A DNA stretch of 64,000 nt, from NCBI RefSeq assembly GCF_016598615.1, contig NZ_CP066831.1, positions 4,526,001-4,590,000 of the forward strand. Reading direction: 5' to 3'. Each line of letters opens with the position of its first letter. The stretch's first letter is position 1. Positions 50,273 to 59,454 of the stretch are shown piece by piece. Origin of the DNA: Streptomyces liliifuscus. GTDB taxonomy: Bacteria > Actinomycetota > Actinomycetes > Streptomycetales > Streptomycetaceae. The translations under genes and the position numbers were made by a program. The notes under the pieces are model-generated. The model saw nothing but the letters and a program-made list of their open reading frames with translations, was not told the DNA's origin and did no database searches.

Positions 50273-51568
50273 CTAGTCCGTACGGACCTTCCCCGAAGGG
50301 GCGAACTCCACCGGAAGCGTGCGCAATCCCCGCATGATGAGCCCTCCACGCCATCGCAAATCGGCGGAATCTCCCGCGAGTTGCAGATCCGGGAGGCGGG
50401 TGAGGAGCGTGGCCAGCGCGGTCTGGCCCTCCAGCCGGGCGAGGGGTGCGCCGAGGCAGTAGTGGATGCCGTGGCCGTAACCGAGGTGCTGGTTGTCACG
50501 GCGGGACAAGTCAAGGGTGTCAGGCTCGGCGAACCGGGCGGGGTCGCGGTCGGCGGCGGCGAGCACGACGAGTACGGGATCGCCGGCGGCGATGTCCTGC
50601 CCGCCGACGCTCAGCGGTTCGGTGGCGAACCGCCAGGTGGCCAGTTCCACGGGCCCGTCGTAGCGGAGCAGTTCCTCGACACCGGTCGCGAGAAGGTCCG
50701 TACGGCCGGCCGCGAGGGAGTCCTGGAGCTGCTTCCGCTGCTCGGGGTGGGTGAGGAGCGCGTACGTGCCGTTGCCGATCAGGTTCACCGTCGTCTCGAA
50801 CCCGGCGAACAGGAGGATGAAGGCCATCGCGGCGGCCTCGTTCTCGGTGAGGTGCTCGCCGTGGTCGGAGGCCCGGATGAGACCGGAGAGGAGGTCTTCG
50901 CCCGGGGCGGGCACCTCTGTCAGCTCCTCGCGCTTGCGGTGGATGAGCTCGGCGAGATAGCCGCGCATCTTCTTCACGGACCGCGCCACGCCCCCGCGCG
51001 GCCCTCCCCCGTGCCGGATCATCATCCCGGCCCAGTCCCGGAAGTCGTCCTGGTCCTCGCTCGGTACGCCCAGCAGATCGCAGATGGCGTAGATGGGGAG
51101 CGGAAACGCGAACTCGTGAATGAGGTCGGCCTCCCCCTTCTCCACGAACCCGTCGATGAGCCGGTCGGTCAACTCCTGCACCCGGGGAGCGAATTCGGCC
51201 ACTCGCCGAGGTGTGAACGCCTTGCTGACGAGCCGCCGGAGCCTGGTGTGGTCCGGCGGGTCGATGTTGAGGAGGTGCGTCATCAGCTCGGCCTTGCGCT
51301 CGCCGGGGATACCGGTCTTCCCCTTCGCGTGCGCGGGCTCGTCGTGATGGGCGGGATTCTTGCTGAGCCGGCCGTCGGCCAGGGCCTGCTTGGCATCCGC
51401 GTACCGGGTGACCAGCCAGGCCTCCACTCCGCTGGGGAGTTTCGTCCGGTGCACGGGGGCGTGCTCCCTGAGCCAGGCGTACGCCGGGTAGGGGTCGGTC
51501 GCGAACTCCCAGGTGAAGAGTTCCGGGGCAGGTTCCCCGGCGGGGGGCTTGGCAGGTGTTTCCGTCAC
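50273..51568 (-). CDS. Cytochrome P450 (CYP107-like)
   Basis: In this 431-residue P450 the I-helix is LLFAGFETTVN (acid-Thr pair), the K-helix ExxR is in EELLRY, and the haem-binding loop is LGYGHGIHYCLGAPLAR with Cys thiolate ligand. The class is the soluble Streptomyces CYP107 type. GTG 51568 gives a normal N-terminus. No ferredoxin or biosynthetic cluster adjoins; the divergent flavohemoprotein is a reductase-type flavoprotein but not a known P450 partner. The substrate is unknown. Confidence 0.92.
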   Translation of the reverse strand: MTETPAKPPAGEPAPELFTWEFATDPYPAYAWLREHAPVHRTKLPSGVEAWLVTRYADAKQALADGRLSKNPAHHDEPAHAKGKTGIPGERKAELMTHLLNIDPPDHTRLRRLVSKAFTPRRVAEFAPRVQELTDRLIDGFVEKGEADLIHEFAFPLPIYAICDLLGVPSEDQDDFRDWAGMMIRHGGGPRGGVARSVKKMRGYLAELIHRKREELTEVPAPGEDLLSGLIRASDHGEHLTENEAAAMAFILLFAGFETTVNLIGNGTYALLTHPEQRKQLQDSLAAGRTDLLATGVEELLRYDGPVELATWRFATEPLSVGGQDIAAGDPVLVVLAAADRDPARFAEPDTLDLSRRDNQHLGYGHGIHYCLGAPLARLEGQTALATLLTRLPDLQLAGDSADLRWRGGLIMRGLRTLPVEFAPSGKVRTD

Positions 51569-51721
51569 ACCTCGACCGTATCGGGAGGGGTGGGGGGAGG
51601 CGGTTCGGTGGGCGGCGAGGGCCGGGCATGGCCCGACTCGGCCACTCTCCGAATCGGGCTCCGCTCCGCAGCTTGCACTGTTTGTTGCAGAACGTCCCTG
51701 AATCACCTGCTCCTTGACCCC

Positions 51722-52972
51722 ATGAGCCGGAAACTCCATACATTCGCGCCCGTGGACCCCGATCTCCTCCGGACCAGTTTCGCGGTCGTCGAAAGGCGAG
51801 CCGAATTCGCGGCCAAGTACTTCTACTCGCACCTCTTCTGGCACCACCCCGATGTCCGCGCCCTGTTCCCGCTGGATTTCCCGGAGGACATGGAACGTCA
51901 GCGGGACCGTCTGTTCGCCGCGTTGACGCTGGTCGTGGGGCGCCTGGGGGAACCGGGGATGCACGAGTACCTGTGGGAGCTGGGGCGGGACCACCGGAAG
52001 TATCTGGCGCGGCCGGAGCACTACGCGGCGGTGGGCACGAGCCTGATCGCCGCGTTCGCCGCCGTGTCGGGAACGGCGTGGAACACCGAGGTGGAGAAGG
52101 CCTGGGACGAGGCGTACGCCGTGATCGCGGACGCCATGATGGACGGCGCGTGGGAGGCGGAGAGCCGGGGGGAGCCGCCCTGGTGGGACGCCGAGGTGCT
52201 CGACCGCACCAGGCACGGGGACGACCTCGCCGTGCTGAAGCTGCGCCCCCACCGCCCCCTCCCCCATCTGCCCGGCCAGTACGTCAGCGTCAACAGCCCT
52301 CGCGTCCCGGGCGTCTGGCGCCCCTACTCCCTCGCCAACGCACCCCGTCCCGACGACACCCTCGACCTGCACGTCAGCCTCGTCGAGGACGGTGTCCTGT
52401 CCACCGAGCTCATCCGCCGCACCCGCGCGGGCGACGTCCTGCGGCTCGGCGCGCCCGGTGGCCGGCTGACCCTGCGTACGCCGGTGGAGCGGCCCGTCAC
52501 CTTCATTGCCGCCGGTACCGGGTGGGCCCCGGTGAAGGCGCTGCTGGAGCAACTGGCGTGGGAGCCGGGCTCGTACGACGAGGCCCGGCTCTTCGTGGTC
52601 GCCCGGGACACCGCCTACTTGTACGACCGGGCCGCGCTCGGGGAGTTATGCACGCGGCTGCCGCATCTCGATGTCACCGTAATAACGCCCGCGCCCGGCC
52701 GGCCGAAGGCCCAGGCCACCGGCCGGCTGCTGACAGCACTGGGCAATCGGGCCAACTGGGCCCGCCATGACGTCTATCTGGCCGGTCCGCCCAGGCTGGT
52801 CGACGAGACCGCCGAGGTCCTCCCCGTACTCGGCGCCGACCCCGAGCGCGTCTTCTGCGACGACCTGCCGCCCACCGACCGGGGACAGGCCCGCCCGCTG
52901 GGCCCGGGCGAATGGCTCCTCCACCGCCCCCGCCCGCACTGGCACAACCCGTCGGCGCGCGCCCCGGACTGA
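51722..52972 (+). CDS. Flavohemoprotein-like globin-reductase; contains a TTA codon
   Basis: In this 416-residue protein, residues 1-140 are a globin domain (YFYSHLFWHHPDVRALFP, proximal-His region LGRDHRKYLARPEHY). Residues 165-265 form the FAD domain with WRPYSLANAP, and 270-385 the NAD(P) domain with AAGTGWAPVKALLEQ and YLAGPP. Likely NO dioxygenase or NADH-dependent haem reductase. Codon 309 (52646-52648) is TTA, so bldA tRNA is needed; rare GTA and ATA codons follow shortly after. The ribosome site is weak. It is divergent from the P450 across 153 bp. Confidence 0.9.
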   Translation: MSRKLHTFAPVDPDLLRTSFAVVERRAEFAAKYFYSHLFWHHPDVRALFPLDFPEDMERQRDRLFAALTLVVGRLGEPGMHEYLWELGRDHRKYLARPEHYAAVGTSLIAAFAAVSGTAWNTEVEKAWDEAYAVIADAMMDGAWEAESRGEPPWWDAEVLDRTRHGDDLAVLKLRPHRPLPHLPGQYVSVNSPRVPGVWRPYSLANAPRPDDTLDLHVSLVEDGVLSTELIRRTRAGDVLRLGAPGGRLTLRTPVERPVTFIAAGTGWAPVKALLEQLAWEPGSYDEARLFVVARDTAYLYDRAALGELCTRLPHLDVTVITPAPGRPKAQATGRLLTALGNRANWARHDVYLAGPPRLVDETAEVLPVLGADPERVFCDDLPPTDRGQARPLGPGEWLLHRPRPHWHNPSARAPD

Positions 52973-52979
52973 GCCCGCC

Positions 52980-53035
52980 ATGAGCGCCCCAAAAGGGCGC
53001 GGGGAACTGCGCGACCAGCCACAGTCGGCCCGCAC
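52980..53035. repeat. Dispersed element, copy 8
   Basis: CAAAAGGGCGCGGGGAACTG-CGCGACCAGCCACAG lies in the short convergent gap between the flavohemoprotein and mazG genes. Confidence 0.78.
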
Positions 53036-53049
53036 TTCTCAGACAGCAC

Positions 53050-54024
53050 TCAGCGGAGCGTCTCGCGTACTCGTATCGCATCCCGGTAGGCCCGCGCCGC
53101 CACCCTGAGCGCCGCCTCCGGGTCCACCCCGTCCGTCTCGGCGCGCACCGCCAGTGCCAGTAGTTCGTAGCCGACGCCCTCGCCCTGGGGCAGCGGCACT
53201 TCCAGGCCCGCCGTGCGCGCGCGGGATGCCAGCTTGGCGGCGAGTGCGAGGCCGGGCTGGCCGAGGGGGACGCCCTCGGTCACGGATGTCCGCTGCTTCT
53301 CGACGGCCTTGGTGCGCAGCCAGTGCTCCTTTACCTCCTCGGGGGTCGAGGCGGTCTCGTCGCCGAAGACATGCGGGTGGCGGTGGATGAGCTTGGTGAC
53401 GATGCCGCCCGCCACGTCGTCGATGGAGAAGGGCTCCTCCCCGTCCTCCGGGCGGCCCTCCTCGGCGATCCGGGCGTGGAAGACGACCTGGAGCAGAACG
53501 TCGCCGAGTTCCTCGCGCAGTTCGTCGCGGTCGCCCTCCTCGATGGCCTCGACGAGTTCGTACGCCTCCTCGATGCCGTATTTCGCCAGGCCCTTGTGGG
53601 TCTGCTGGGACGACCAGGGGCACTCGACGCGGATGCGGTCCATGACCTGGACGAGGTCGAGGAGGCGGGCGCCCGGGAGGTCGTACGACGCGGGGAGCAG
53701 TTCGAGGTCGGGCATCTGGACGCGCCCGGAGCCCGCCAGCCGGGCCAGGCCGTCGGTCAGGCGTGGCTCGCCCTCGCCGGTGGCCACGACGACGACCGTG
53801 TGCCCGCCTGCGCAGGTGTCGACCAGGTCCTCGGCGGTCGGCGCGGACTCGTCGACCCGGATGCCCGCCTCGCGCAGGTACGGCAACTGGGGGTGTGTGC
53901 CGTCCGCGCACAGGACGCGGTCGGCACCGTGCAGCGCCTGCCAGGCGGGCCAGGACAGGAGTCCGGGCGCGACTCGGTGGCTGGTGGTGAGCAGGACGAT
54001 GCGCCCCGGGCTGGATGCGTTCAC
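53050..54024 (-). CDS. mazG: Nucleoside triphosphate pyrophosphohydrolase MazG
   Basis: In this 324-residue protein, residues 1-115 resemble a degenerate tetrapyrrole-methylase-like (YabN N-terminal) domain. Residues about 120-320 are MazG: LVQVMDRIRVECPWSSQQTHKGLAKYG, then EExxE-type Mg ligands in YELVEAIEEGDRDELREELGD and KLIHRHPHVFGD. It hydrolyses NTPs, including aberrant ones, to NMP and PPi. GTG 54024 gives the common start. It is downstream of the SurA-like gene. Confidence 0.9.
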   Translation of the reverse strand: MNASSPGRIVLLTTSHRVAPGLLSWPAWQALHGADRVLCADGTHPQLPYLREAGIRVDESAPTAEDLVDTCAGGHTVVVVATGEGEPRLTDGLARLAGSGRVQMPDLELLPASYDLPGARLLDLVQVMDRIRVECPWSSQQTHKGLAKYGIEEAYELVEAIEEGDRDELREELGDVLLQVVFHARIAEEGRPEDGEEPFSIDDVAGGIVTKLIHRHPHVFGDETASTPEEVKEHWLRTKAVEKQRTSVTEGVPLGQPGLALAAKLASRARTAGLEVPLPQGEGVGYELLALAVRAETDGVDPEAALRVAARAYRDAIRVRETLR

Positions 54025-54102
54025 ACACCGAACGTAACCCACGCCACCGACATCAAGGTCACGTGTCGTGAACAGGGCAGGGTCACGACATGACCGGACC
54101 GG

Positions 54103-54750
54103 TTACGCCGTTTCCTTGCTTCCCGACGAGGTGACCTCGCGCAGCCAGGGCAGCTTGGCGTCGACGCGGCTGCTCTTCTCCACGTCCCAGTCGCCGTAGC
54201 GCGGGTTGAGGTCGACGTCCATCTTCTTGGACGCCTCGGACAGTGCCTTCCAGAAGGCGGGCTGGCTGGTGTCCGTGCCGAGTGCGGCGGCGAGCTTCTG
54301 GGCCTCGATCTGGACGCGGAGGTTGTCGTCGAGCCGCTCGGGCGCGACCCCGTACTGCTGGAGCCAGGCCACTTCCAGTGCCTTCGCGTCGCCCGCCTGC
54401 TTCTCCAGGTCGCCGCGGAAGCTCTGGACCTCCTTGCGGGTGACGGTCACGCCGGCGTCCTGTGCGGCCTGGTGCAGGACGCGGTCGAGGACCATGCCGT
54501 GCAGGGTGTCGCGGGTGAGGCCGCCGGACTTGGCGATGGCCTGTTCGTACTGCGCTTCGCCCGTGGTGGCCGCCCGCTGCGCGGACCGTACCTCGTTCAC
54601 CCGGTTCTCCAGCTGGGAGACGGTGATGCGGTCGCCGCCGACGACGGCCGCGGCACCGGGATGCGCGTCGTTGCCGCAGGCGGAGAGGAGGGGGGCCGCG
54701 GTGACGAGCGCGGCGGAGAGGAGGAACGCGGTGCGACGGCGGCGGTGCAA
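54103..54750 (-). CDS. SurA-N-domain lipoprotein
   Basis: In this 215-residue protein the TTG at 54750, preceded by CAGGAGG, is taken as start; upstream codons lack a site. The lipoprotein signal HRRRRTAFLLSAALVTAAPLLSAC has lipobox LSAC. The mature part begins with the SurA N-terminal chaperone pattern VVGGDRITVSQLENRVNEV and is helical throughout; the PPIase domain is missing or reduced. It is likely a surface-anchored chaperone. It lies between mazG and the kinase gene. Confidence 0.85.
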   Translation of the reverse strand: MHRRRRTAFLLSAALVTAAPLLSACGNDAHPGAAAVVGGDRITVSQLENRVNEVRSAQRAATTGEAQYEQAIAKSGGLTRDTLHGMVLDRVLHQAAQDAGVTVTRKEVQSFRGDLEKQAGDAKALEVAWLQQYGVAPERLDDNLRVQIEAQKLAAALGTDTSQPAFWKALSEASKKMDVDLNPRYGDWDVEKSSRVDAKLPWLREVTSSGSKETA

Positions 54751-55016
54751 GGAGACCTCCTGTAGGAGCTTGTGCGACGGTGCACAAAGTCTTGCGGTGA
54801 TCGATGGTAGGCAGGGGACCGGCTCTCGGCCACCCATTCGACCCAACGATTCGCCAGGACTTCGGGCACCGTCCCCGGGCCGTCTCCATCCTCACGCCGC
54901 ACAGCGGTCTCAGCCGGTGATCGCCACCGGCGCGTCCCAGGCATCGCGGACCCGTCAGGTCCGGGCGCCGCGGAACCGTCGCGCGCGGCCGGCGGGGTCC
55001 CGTCGGACGGGTGCGG

Positions 55017-56540
55017 TCAGCCGCGGACCTGTCCCAGCCATTGCAGGGTCCGGCTGATCTCGGCGACCAGCGGATGGCCGGGGCCCCGCAGCCGTTCGAC
55101 GTCGTACTGGAGGCGGGCCAGTGTGTCGTGGGCGGCGGCGCGGTCTCCTAGGGCGAGCAGCAGGTGGCCGATACGGCGGCGGACTTCGAAGGACAGCTCG
55201 GCGTCCTGGGCGACGTACTGGTTCTCGTAGTACGGGAGCAGCGCGCGGTATTCGGCGAGCGCGGCGGCCGGTTCGCCGAGCTGTTCCAGGCACTGGGCGG
55301 CCTCGTAGCGGAAGCGCAGGGACTGCGGGTCGGCCTGGCCGGCCTCGGCGGCGCGTTCGTCGGCGAGGTGGCGCAGTTCGGGCAGGGCGCGGCGGTACTG
55401 GCCGTCGTCCATGAGCGTGGCCGCGTACTGCTTGCGCAGGGTGCGGACGACGGGTGAGTGCTCGCCGTGCTGGGCGGCGGCGGCCGGGAGGATGCCGCCG
55501 AGGATGTCGACGGCCTGGGTGATGCGGCCCTCGCCGAGGAGGCGCTTGACCTCGTCGACGGCTCCCGCGACATCGGGCTTCTCGGCGGCCGGGGTGGCCT
55601 GCGGCTGGGCCGCGGGGGTCCTTGCGCGGTCCGGCCAGGGGGCGTGCGGGCGCAGGAAGGGTCGGGTGGGGTCGAGCGGGCCGCCGGACGGGATCCCGCG
55701 CGCGGGAAGCAGGGGCAGCAGTTGCTCGTACGTCTCCTGTGCGGAGTCCGGGCGGTGCTGCGGGTCCTTGGAGAGCAGCCGCAGCACGAGCGCTTCGAGC
55801 GCCTCCGGGACCTCGGGGCGCAGTCGGCGGACCGGGAGGGGCGGTTCGTAGAGATGGCGGTGGAGGACGCCGAGGGCGGTGGAGCCCGAGAACGGCACGT
55901 CTCCGCTGAGGAGTTCGTGCATCAGCACCCCGAGCGCGTACAGATCCGTGTACGGCCCGACGGCGCCGCCCATCGCCTGCTCGGGGGCCATGTAGGCGGG
56001 CGAGCCGATGGGTGAGCCGGTGTGGGTGAGGCGGGTGGTGTCCGTGTCCATGACCGACGCGACGCCGAGGTCGAGGACGGTGACCGTGCCGTCCTGCTTG
56101 ACCATCACGTTCCGCGGCTTGAGGTCGCGGTGGACGATCGGCACGGCGTGCACCGCGGACAGTACGGCGCACAGCTGGGCGGCGACCGAGACGGCCCACT
56201 GCCAGGGGTACGGGTCGTGTTCGGCGAGGTGGTCGGAGAGGTCCGCGCCGTCGACGTACTGCATGACGAGGAACAGCTCCTCGCCCTCGCTGCCCGCGTC
56301 ATGGACGGTGACCAGGCCGGGGTGGTCGACCTGGGCGGTGACACGGCACTCGCGCACGAAGCGGCGGCGCAGTTCGTCGGCCTCGGCACCCGCGACCTTG
56401 TCCGGGCGCAGCAGCTTCACGGCGACGCGCCGGTCGAGGCGTTGGTCGTACGCCGTCCACACCTGGCCCATGCCGCCCTGTCCGATGAGCGTGGACAGTT
56501 CGTAGCGGCCGGTGATCACACGTCCCGACGCCACGGTCAC
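55017..56540 (-). CDS. Cytosolic Ser/Thr protein kinase with TPR-like tail
   Basis: This 507-residue Hanks-type kinase (about 10-270) has Gly loop IGQGGMGQVW, ATP Lys42, HRDLKPRN with catalytic Asp139, the metal site as DLG (157-159) and SPAYMAPEQ. A Pro-rich linker leads to a helical TPR-like region (about 330-500) with repeats of QYRRALPELRHLAD/EYRALLPYYENQY. No transmembrane helix or PASTA domains are present, so it is not a PknB-type receptor. The GTG start overlaps the membrane-protein stop upstream (GTGA). Confidence 0.92.
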   Translation of the reverse strand: MTVASGRVITGRYELSTLIGQGGMGQVWTAYDQRLDRRVAVKLLRPDKVAGAEADELRRRFVRECRVTAQVDHPGLVTVHDAGSEGEELFLVMQYVDGADLSDHLAEHDPYPWQWAVSVAAQLCAVLSAVHAVPIVHRDLKPRNVMVKQDGTVTVLDLGVASVMDTDTTRLTHTGSPIGSPAYMAPEQAMGGAVGPYTDLYALGVLMHELLSGDVPFSGSTALGVLHRHLYEPPLPVRRLRPEVPEALEALVLRLLSKDPQHRPDSAQETYEQLLPLLPARGIPSGGPLDPTRPFLRPHAPWPDRARTPAAQPQATPAAEKPDVAGAVDEVKRLLGEGRITQAVDILGGILPAAAAQHGEHSPVVRTLRKQYAATLMDDGQYRRALPELRHLADERAAEAGQADPQSLRFRYEAAQCLEQLGEPAAALAEYRALLPYYENQYVAQDAELSFEVRRRIGHLLLALGDRAAAHDTLARLQYDVERLRGPGHPLVAEISRTLQWLGQVRG

Positions 56541-57148
56541 CTGCCGTCCTCGTGCTTGCGGAGATAGTCACTCAGCTCGTCGAGCTCGGCGCGCACCTGG
56601 TCGATCCGGGCGGGCGCGGGGCGCTGCGGCGGCGGGGTCGGGGTGGGCGTGCCGGGCTGGGGCGTGGCGGGCTGCGGTGTCGGCGCCATCGGGGGCACCG
56701 GGGTGTGCGGGCCTGTGGAGGCGGTGTACGGCGACTGCTGCTGCGGGTAGCCGTACACGGGCGACGGGGGCTGCTGGTGCTGCGCGTAGCCCGCCGTCGC
56801 GTAGTTGAGCTGGTGGAAGTGGCGGATGTCCGCCGCCAGGTAGTACGAGATCACGACCACGAGCGAGCCGAAGAGCAGGGCGAGGCCTAGCCAGCCGCCG
56901 ACGGTGTGGACCTCGTCGCCGGGCTCGGTGCCGAGCAGGACGAGGCCGAGGATCTCGGCCGCGAGGGTGGCCACGAACAGGCCCCAGTCGAGGGACTTCC
57001 GGGTCACGAGTGCCAGGCGCAGCATCATCGTCCAGCCGAGCAGGCCGAAGCTGCACACCGAGATCACCACGAAGAACACGCGCAGGAAGACCAGCAACCC
57101 GGTCGAGGGTGGCGGCTTCACCGGCTGCGCCTGGCCGTGGCCTTGCAT
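56537..57148 (-). CDS. Membrane protein with Pro/Gln/Tyr-rich cytoplasmic tail, coupled to the kinase
   Basis: The 203-residue protein has four hydrophobic helices between about 18 and 108, then a tail of about 75 residues with YGYPQQQSPY- and PTPQPATPQPGTPTPTP-like repeats. A final charged helix (IDQVRAELDELSDYLRKHE) ends it. The stop overlaps the kinase start, so the two may act together; the tail is a plausible phosphorylation target (inference). Confidence 0.8.
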   Translation of the reverse strand: MQGHGQAQPVKPPPSTGLLVFLRVFFVVISVCSFGLLGWTMMLRLALVTRKSLDWGLFVATLAAEILGLVLLGTEPGDEVHTVGGWLGLALLFGSLVVVISYYLAADIRHFHQLNYATAGYAQHQQPPSPVYGYPQQQSPYTASTGPHTPVPPMAPTPQPATPQPGTPTPTPPPQRPAPARIDQVRAELDELSDYLRKHEDGR

Positions 57149-57301
57149 GGTTGCTCCTGGAGGCCTGATGAGGACGGACGAAGGTCGGACGGAGGACGAA
57201 CCTACGAGTTGGAAGTCCGAGCGTATAGGCCGACAAGGACAACTGTTCCCGGGTTGTACCGAACCGTTGTCGTGCTGATCACTCCGTCCGCCCCAAGCGT
57301 C

Positions 57302-59365
57302 TCAGGCGGGCTCGACCGTGCCGTCCGTCAGGCCGTCGTACATGCCCCGCACCAGCTGTTCGCCGAGGCGGCCGGCCAGTCGTAGCGCCTCCTCGAACTC
57401 GGCGAGCGCCCGGAACCGTTCGCCGTACGTGCGCTGCTGGTCCAGTGGCAGCCGGGGCACCTGGAGGCGGCGGACGTCGAGGCGGGTCGCGGTGGACGCG
57501 TAGCTGCTGGCCTGGCGGTTGTTGGCGGTGCCGCGCAGGAAGCCGGCGAGGAACCACGGGTCGATGGCGACCGGGTCGGGCCGCAGCAGCGCGAGGTTGC
57601 GGCCGAGGGCGGCGCCCGCGGTCGCCTCGTCGACCACGCGCGCGATGGCGCCGCCGCCGAGCACGGGGACGACGACGTCCCCGGGTTCGGTGAGGACCGG
57701 TTCCTCGTCGCTCTCGGGCAGCGTTCCGGAGGGCGCTGTTCCGGCGAGGACGTCGTGGTCGGTGAGAACGGGCACGCGCGCGTGGCCGCCGTTTCCGCCC
57801 GTACGCAGCTGGAGTGCTCCTCCGCGCGCGAGTTCGCCGATCGTGGTGAGCGGCCAGCGGGTGGGCGGGCGCGGGTCGGCGGCGGGCGGGGTGAGTTCGC
57901 CGGTGAGCCGGAGGGTCTCGCCGAGACGGTCGCGTACGTCGGCGAGCCGCTCGGTGCCGCCGCCCGCCGCGGGGGGCGGCAGATGGCGGGCCGGGGCCAG
58001 GTCCACGTCGTCGTCGAGGAGTTCGATGACCGGCAGCGAACGGCTGAGTCCCGGCTGTTCGGGCGCGGTGCCGGTGCGGTCGAAGGGACGCCAGGCGTCG
58101 AGGACCGCGGTGCGCACGGACTGCCAGTCGAGGCCGCCGCGACTGTCGGCCGTGAACACACCGGTGTCGGCGAGCAGCACCTCGGGCTGCGCGGGATGCG
58201 CCGTGAGGGCGGGCCTGCGCAGCACCCACAGATGCAGCGGGAGGTTGTACGGGGGCGCCGCGCCCGGCGGCAGGGCGATCACCGCGCGCAGGGCGCCGCG
58301 GCGCAGCAGGTCGGCGCGGATACGGCGGCCGGAGCGGCGGGAGGCGGCGGCCGGGGGCATCAGGAGGACGGCGATACCGCCTTCCTTGAGGCGGGCCAAC
58401 GCGTGCTGGACCCAGGCCAGTTCGGACTCGGTGCGGGCCGGGAAGCCGTACTCCCAGCGGGGGTCGTAGGCGAGCTCGTCGTGGCCCCAGTTGCGCTCGT
58501 TGAACGGCGGATGGCACAGGACCGCGTCGGCCCTGAGGGTGCCGTACGTGTCGTCGCGGAGGCTGTCGGCGGCGGCGGTGCGCACGGTCGTCACGGTGGC
58601 CTCCGCGTGGAGGGCGAGGCGCAGTGCGGTGAGGGCGGCCAGTTCGGGGGCGCTGTCCTGGCCGTACAGGTGCTGGTCCTCGATGCCCGACGCTCCCTGC
58701 GCTGCGGCCACCGCGCGCAGCAGGGCGCCGGTGCCGCACGCCGGGTCGAGGACGGTACGGGCGGTGCCCGCGAGGTCGGTCATCAGGGCGGCGAGGCCGG
58801 TCGGTGTGAGCGTGTACTGGCGCGGGTTGGCGTCGAGGTGCCGTCCGAGCAGGAACTCGTACGCCTTCCGGGTGCCCAGCTCGGCCGCGAGGTCGGCGGC
58901 GCCGCGCAACAGGGGGGCGGACGGGAGCAGTTGGGCGGCGGTCGGCGTGTCGACGGCCCGTTTGCGGACCAGGCCGAAGCGTGGGGTGAGTACCTGGTCG
59001 AGGGGCGCGGGCAGCAGTTCGGCGAGGCGCGCGTCGGAGCCGGCGCTCAGCTCCAGCCAGACCGTGGGGCGGTCGTTGACGAGCAGGAGCGCGCAGCCGA
59101 CATGGACGAGGGCGGTGACCGGGCCCTCCGGGTGACCGGCGAGCTGCTGCCATACGCGCTCGCGCAGGGGCACCTCGGCGAGCTTGCCCTGGGTGCGCAG
59201 CCAGGTCTCGACCTCGGTGAGCGCGAAGGAGGGGCTGGTCTCGGTGCCGCCGACGGGTTTGGGGAAGTCTGCGTGGCGGCGGCGCCAGTTGCTGACGGCG
59301 GCCCGGCCGACTCCGGCGAGCCTGGCGATGCCCGCCGCGGTGACCTCTGTCGCGTTGTCCTGCAC
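57302..59365 (-). CDS. Orphan N6-adenine DNA methylase-like protein, HTH-M-S fusion with HPPF motif
   Basis: In this 687-residue protein an N-terminal HTH (about 8-55, AAGIARLAGVGRAAVSNWRR) is followed by the HsdM-type methylase. SAM motif I is DPACGTGALL (from D207). The catalytic NPPY/F position reads HPPF (285-288). The C-terminal third (about 480-685) resembles an HsdS target-recognition half: TTIGELARGGALQLR, VLTEPGDVVVPVLGG, and FLAGFLRGTANNRQASS as in specificity subunits. No restriction subunit is nearby. GTG 59365 fits the ribosome site GGGGAG; an extended start exists at 59371 or 59452. Confidence 0.85.
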   Translation of the reverse strand: MQDNATEVTAAGIARLAGVGRAAVSNWRRRHADFPKPVGGTETSPSFALTEVETWLRTQGKLAEVPLRERVWQQLAGHPEGPVTALVHVGCALLLVNDRPTVWLELSAGSDARLAELLPAPLDQVLTPRFGLVRKRAVDTPTAAQLLPSAPLLRGAADLAAELGTRKAYEFLLGRHLDANPRQYTLTPTGLAALMTDLAGTARTVLDPACGTGALLRAVAAAQGASGIEDQHLYGQDSAPELAALTALRLALHAEATVTTVRTAAADSLRDDTYGTLRADAVLCHPPFNERNWGHDELAYDPRWEYGFPARTESELAWVQHALARLKEGGIAVLLMPPAAASRRSGRRIRADLLRRGALRAVIALPPGAAPPYNLPLHLWVLRRPALTAHPAQPEVLLADTGVFTADSRGGLDWQSVRTAVLDAWRPFDRTGTAPEQPGLSRSLPVIELLDDDVDLAPARHLPPPAAGGGTERLADVRDRLGETLRLTGELTPPAADPRPPTRWPLTTIGELARGGALQLRTGGNGGHARVPVLTDHDVLAGTAPSGTLPESDEEPVLTEPGDVVVPVLGGGAIARVVDEATAGAALGRNLALLRPDPVAIDPWFLAGFLRGTANNRQASSYASTATRLDVRRLQVPRLPLDQQRTYGERFRALAEFEEALRLAGRLGEQLVRGMYDGLTDGTVEPA

Positions 59366-59454
59366 CCGCACGGCTCCCCTCGTCCTGGTGTGTGGCGTCG
59401 AGCATACCGACGCACGTGACAACAACCCATTCACGGCCGTGTACTCACTCATCC

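Noticed and set aside
50150..51721. Open frame extending the flavohemoprotein N-terminus by over 500 codons
   Set aside because: It runs antisense to the P450 gene and lacks coding composition; the globin domain begins at the ATG at 51722.
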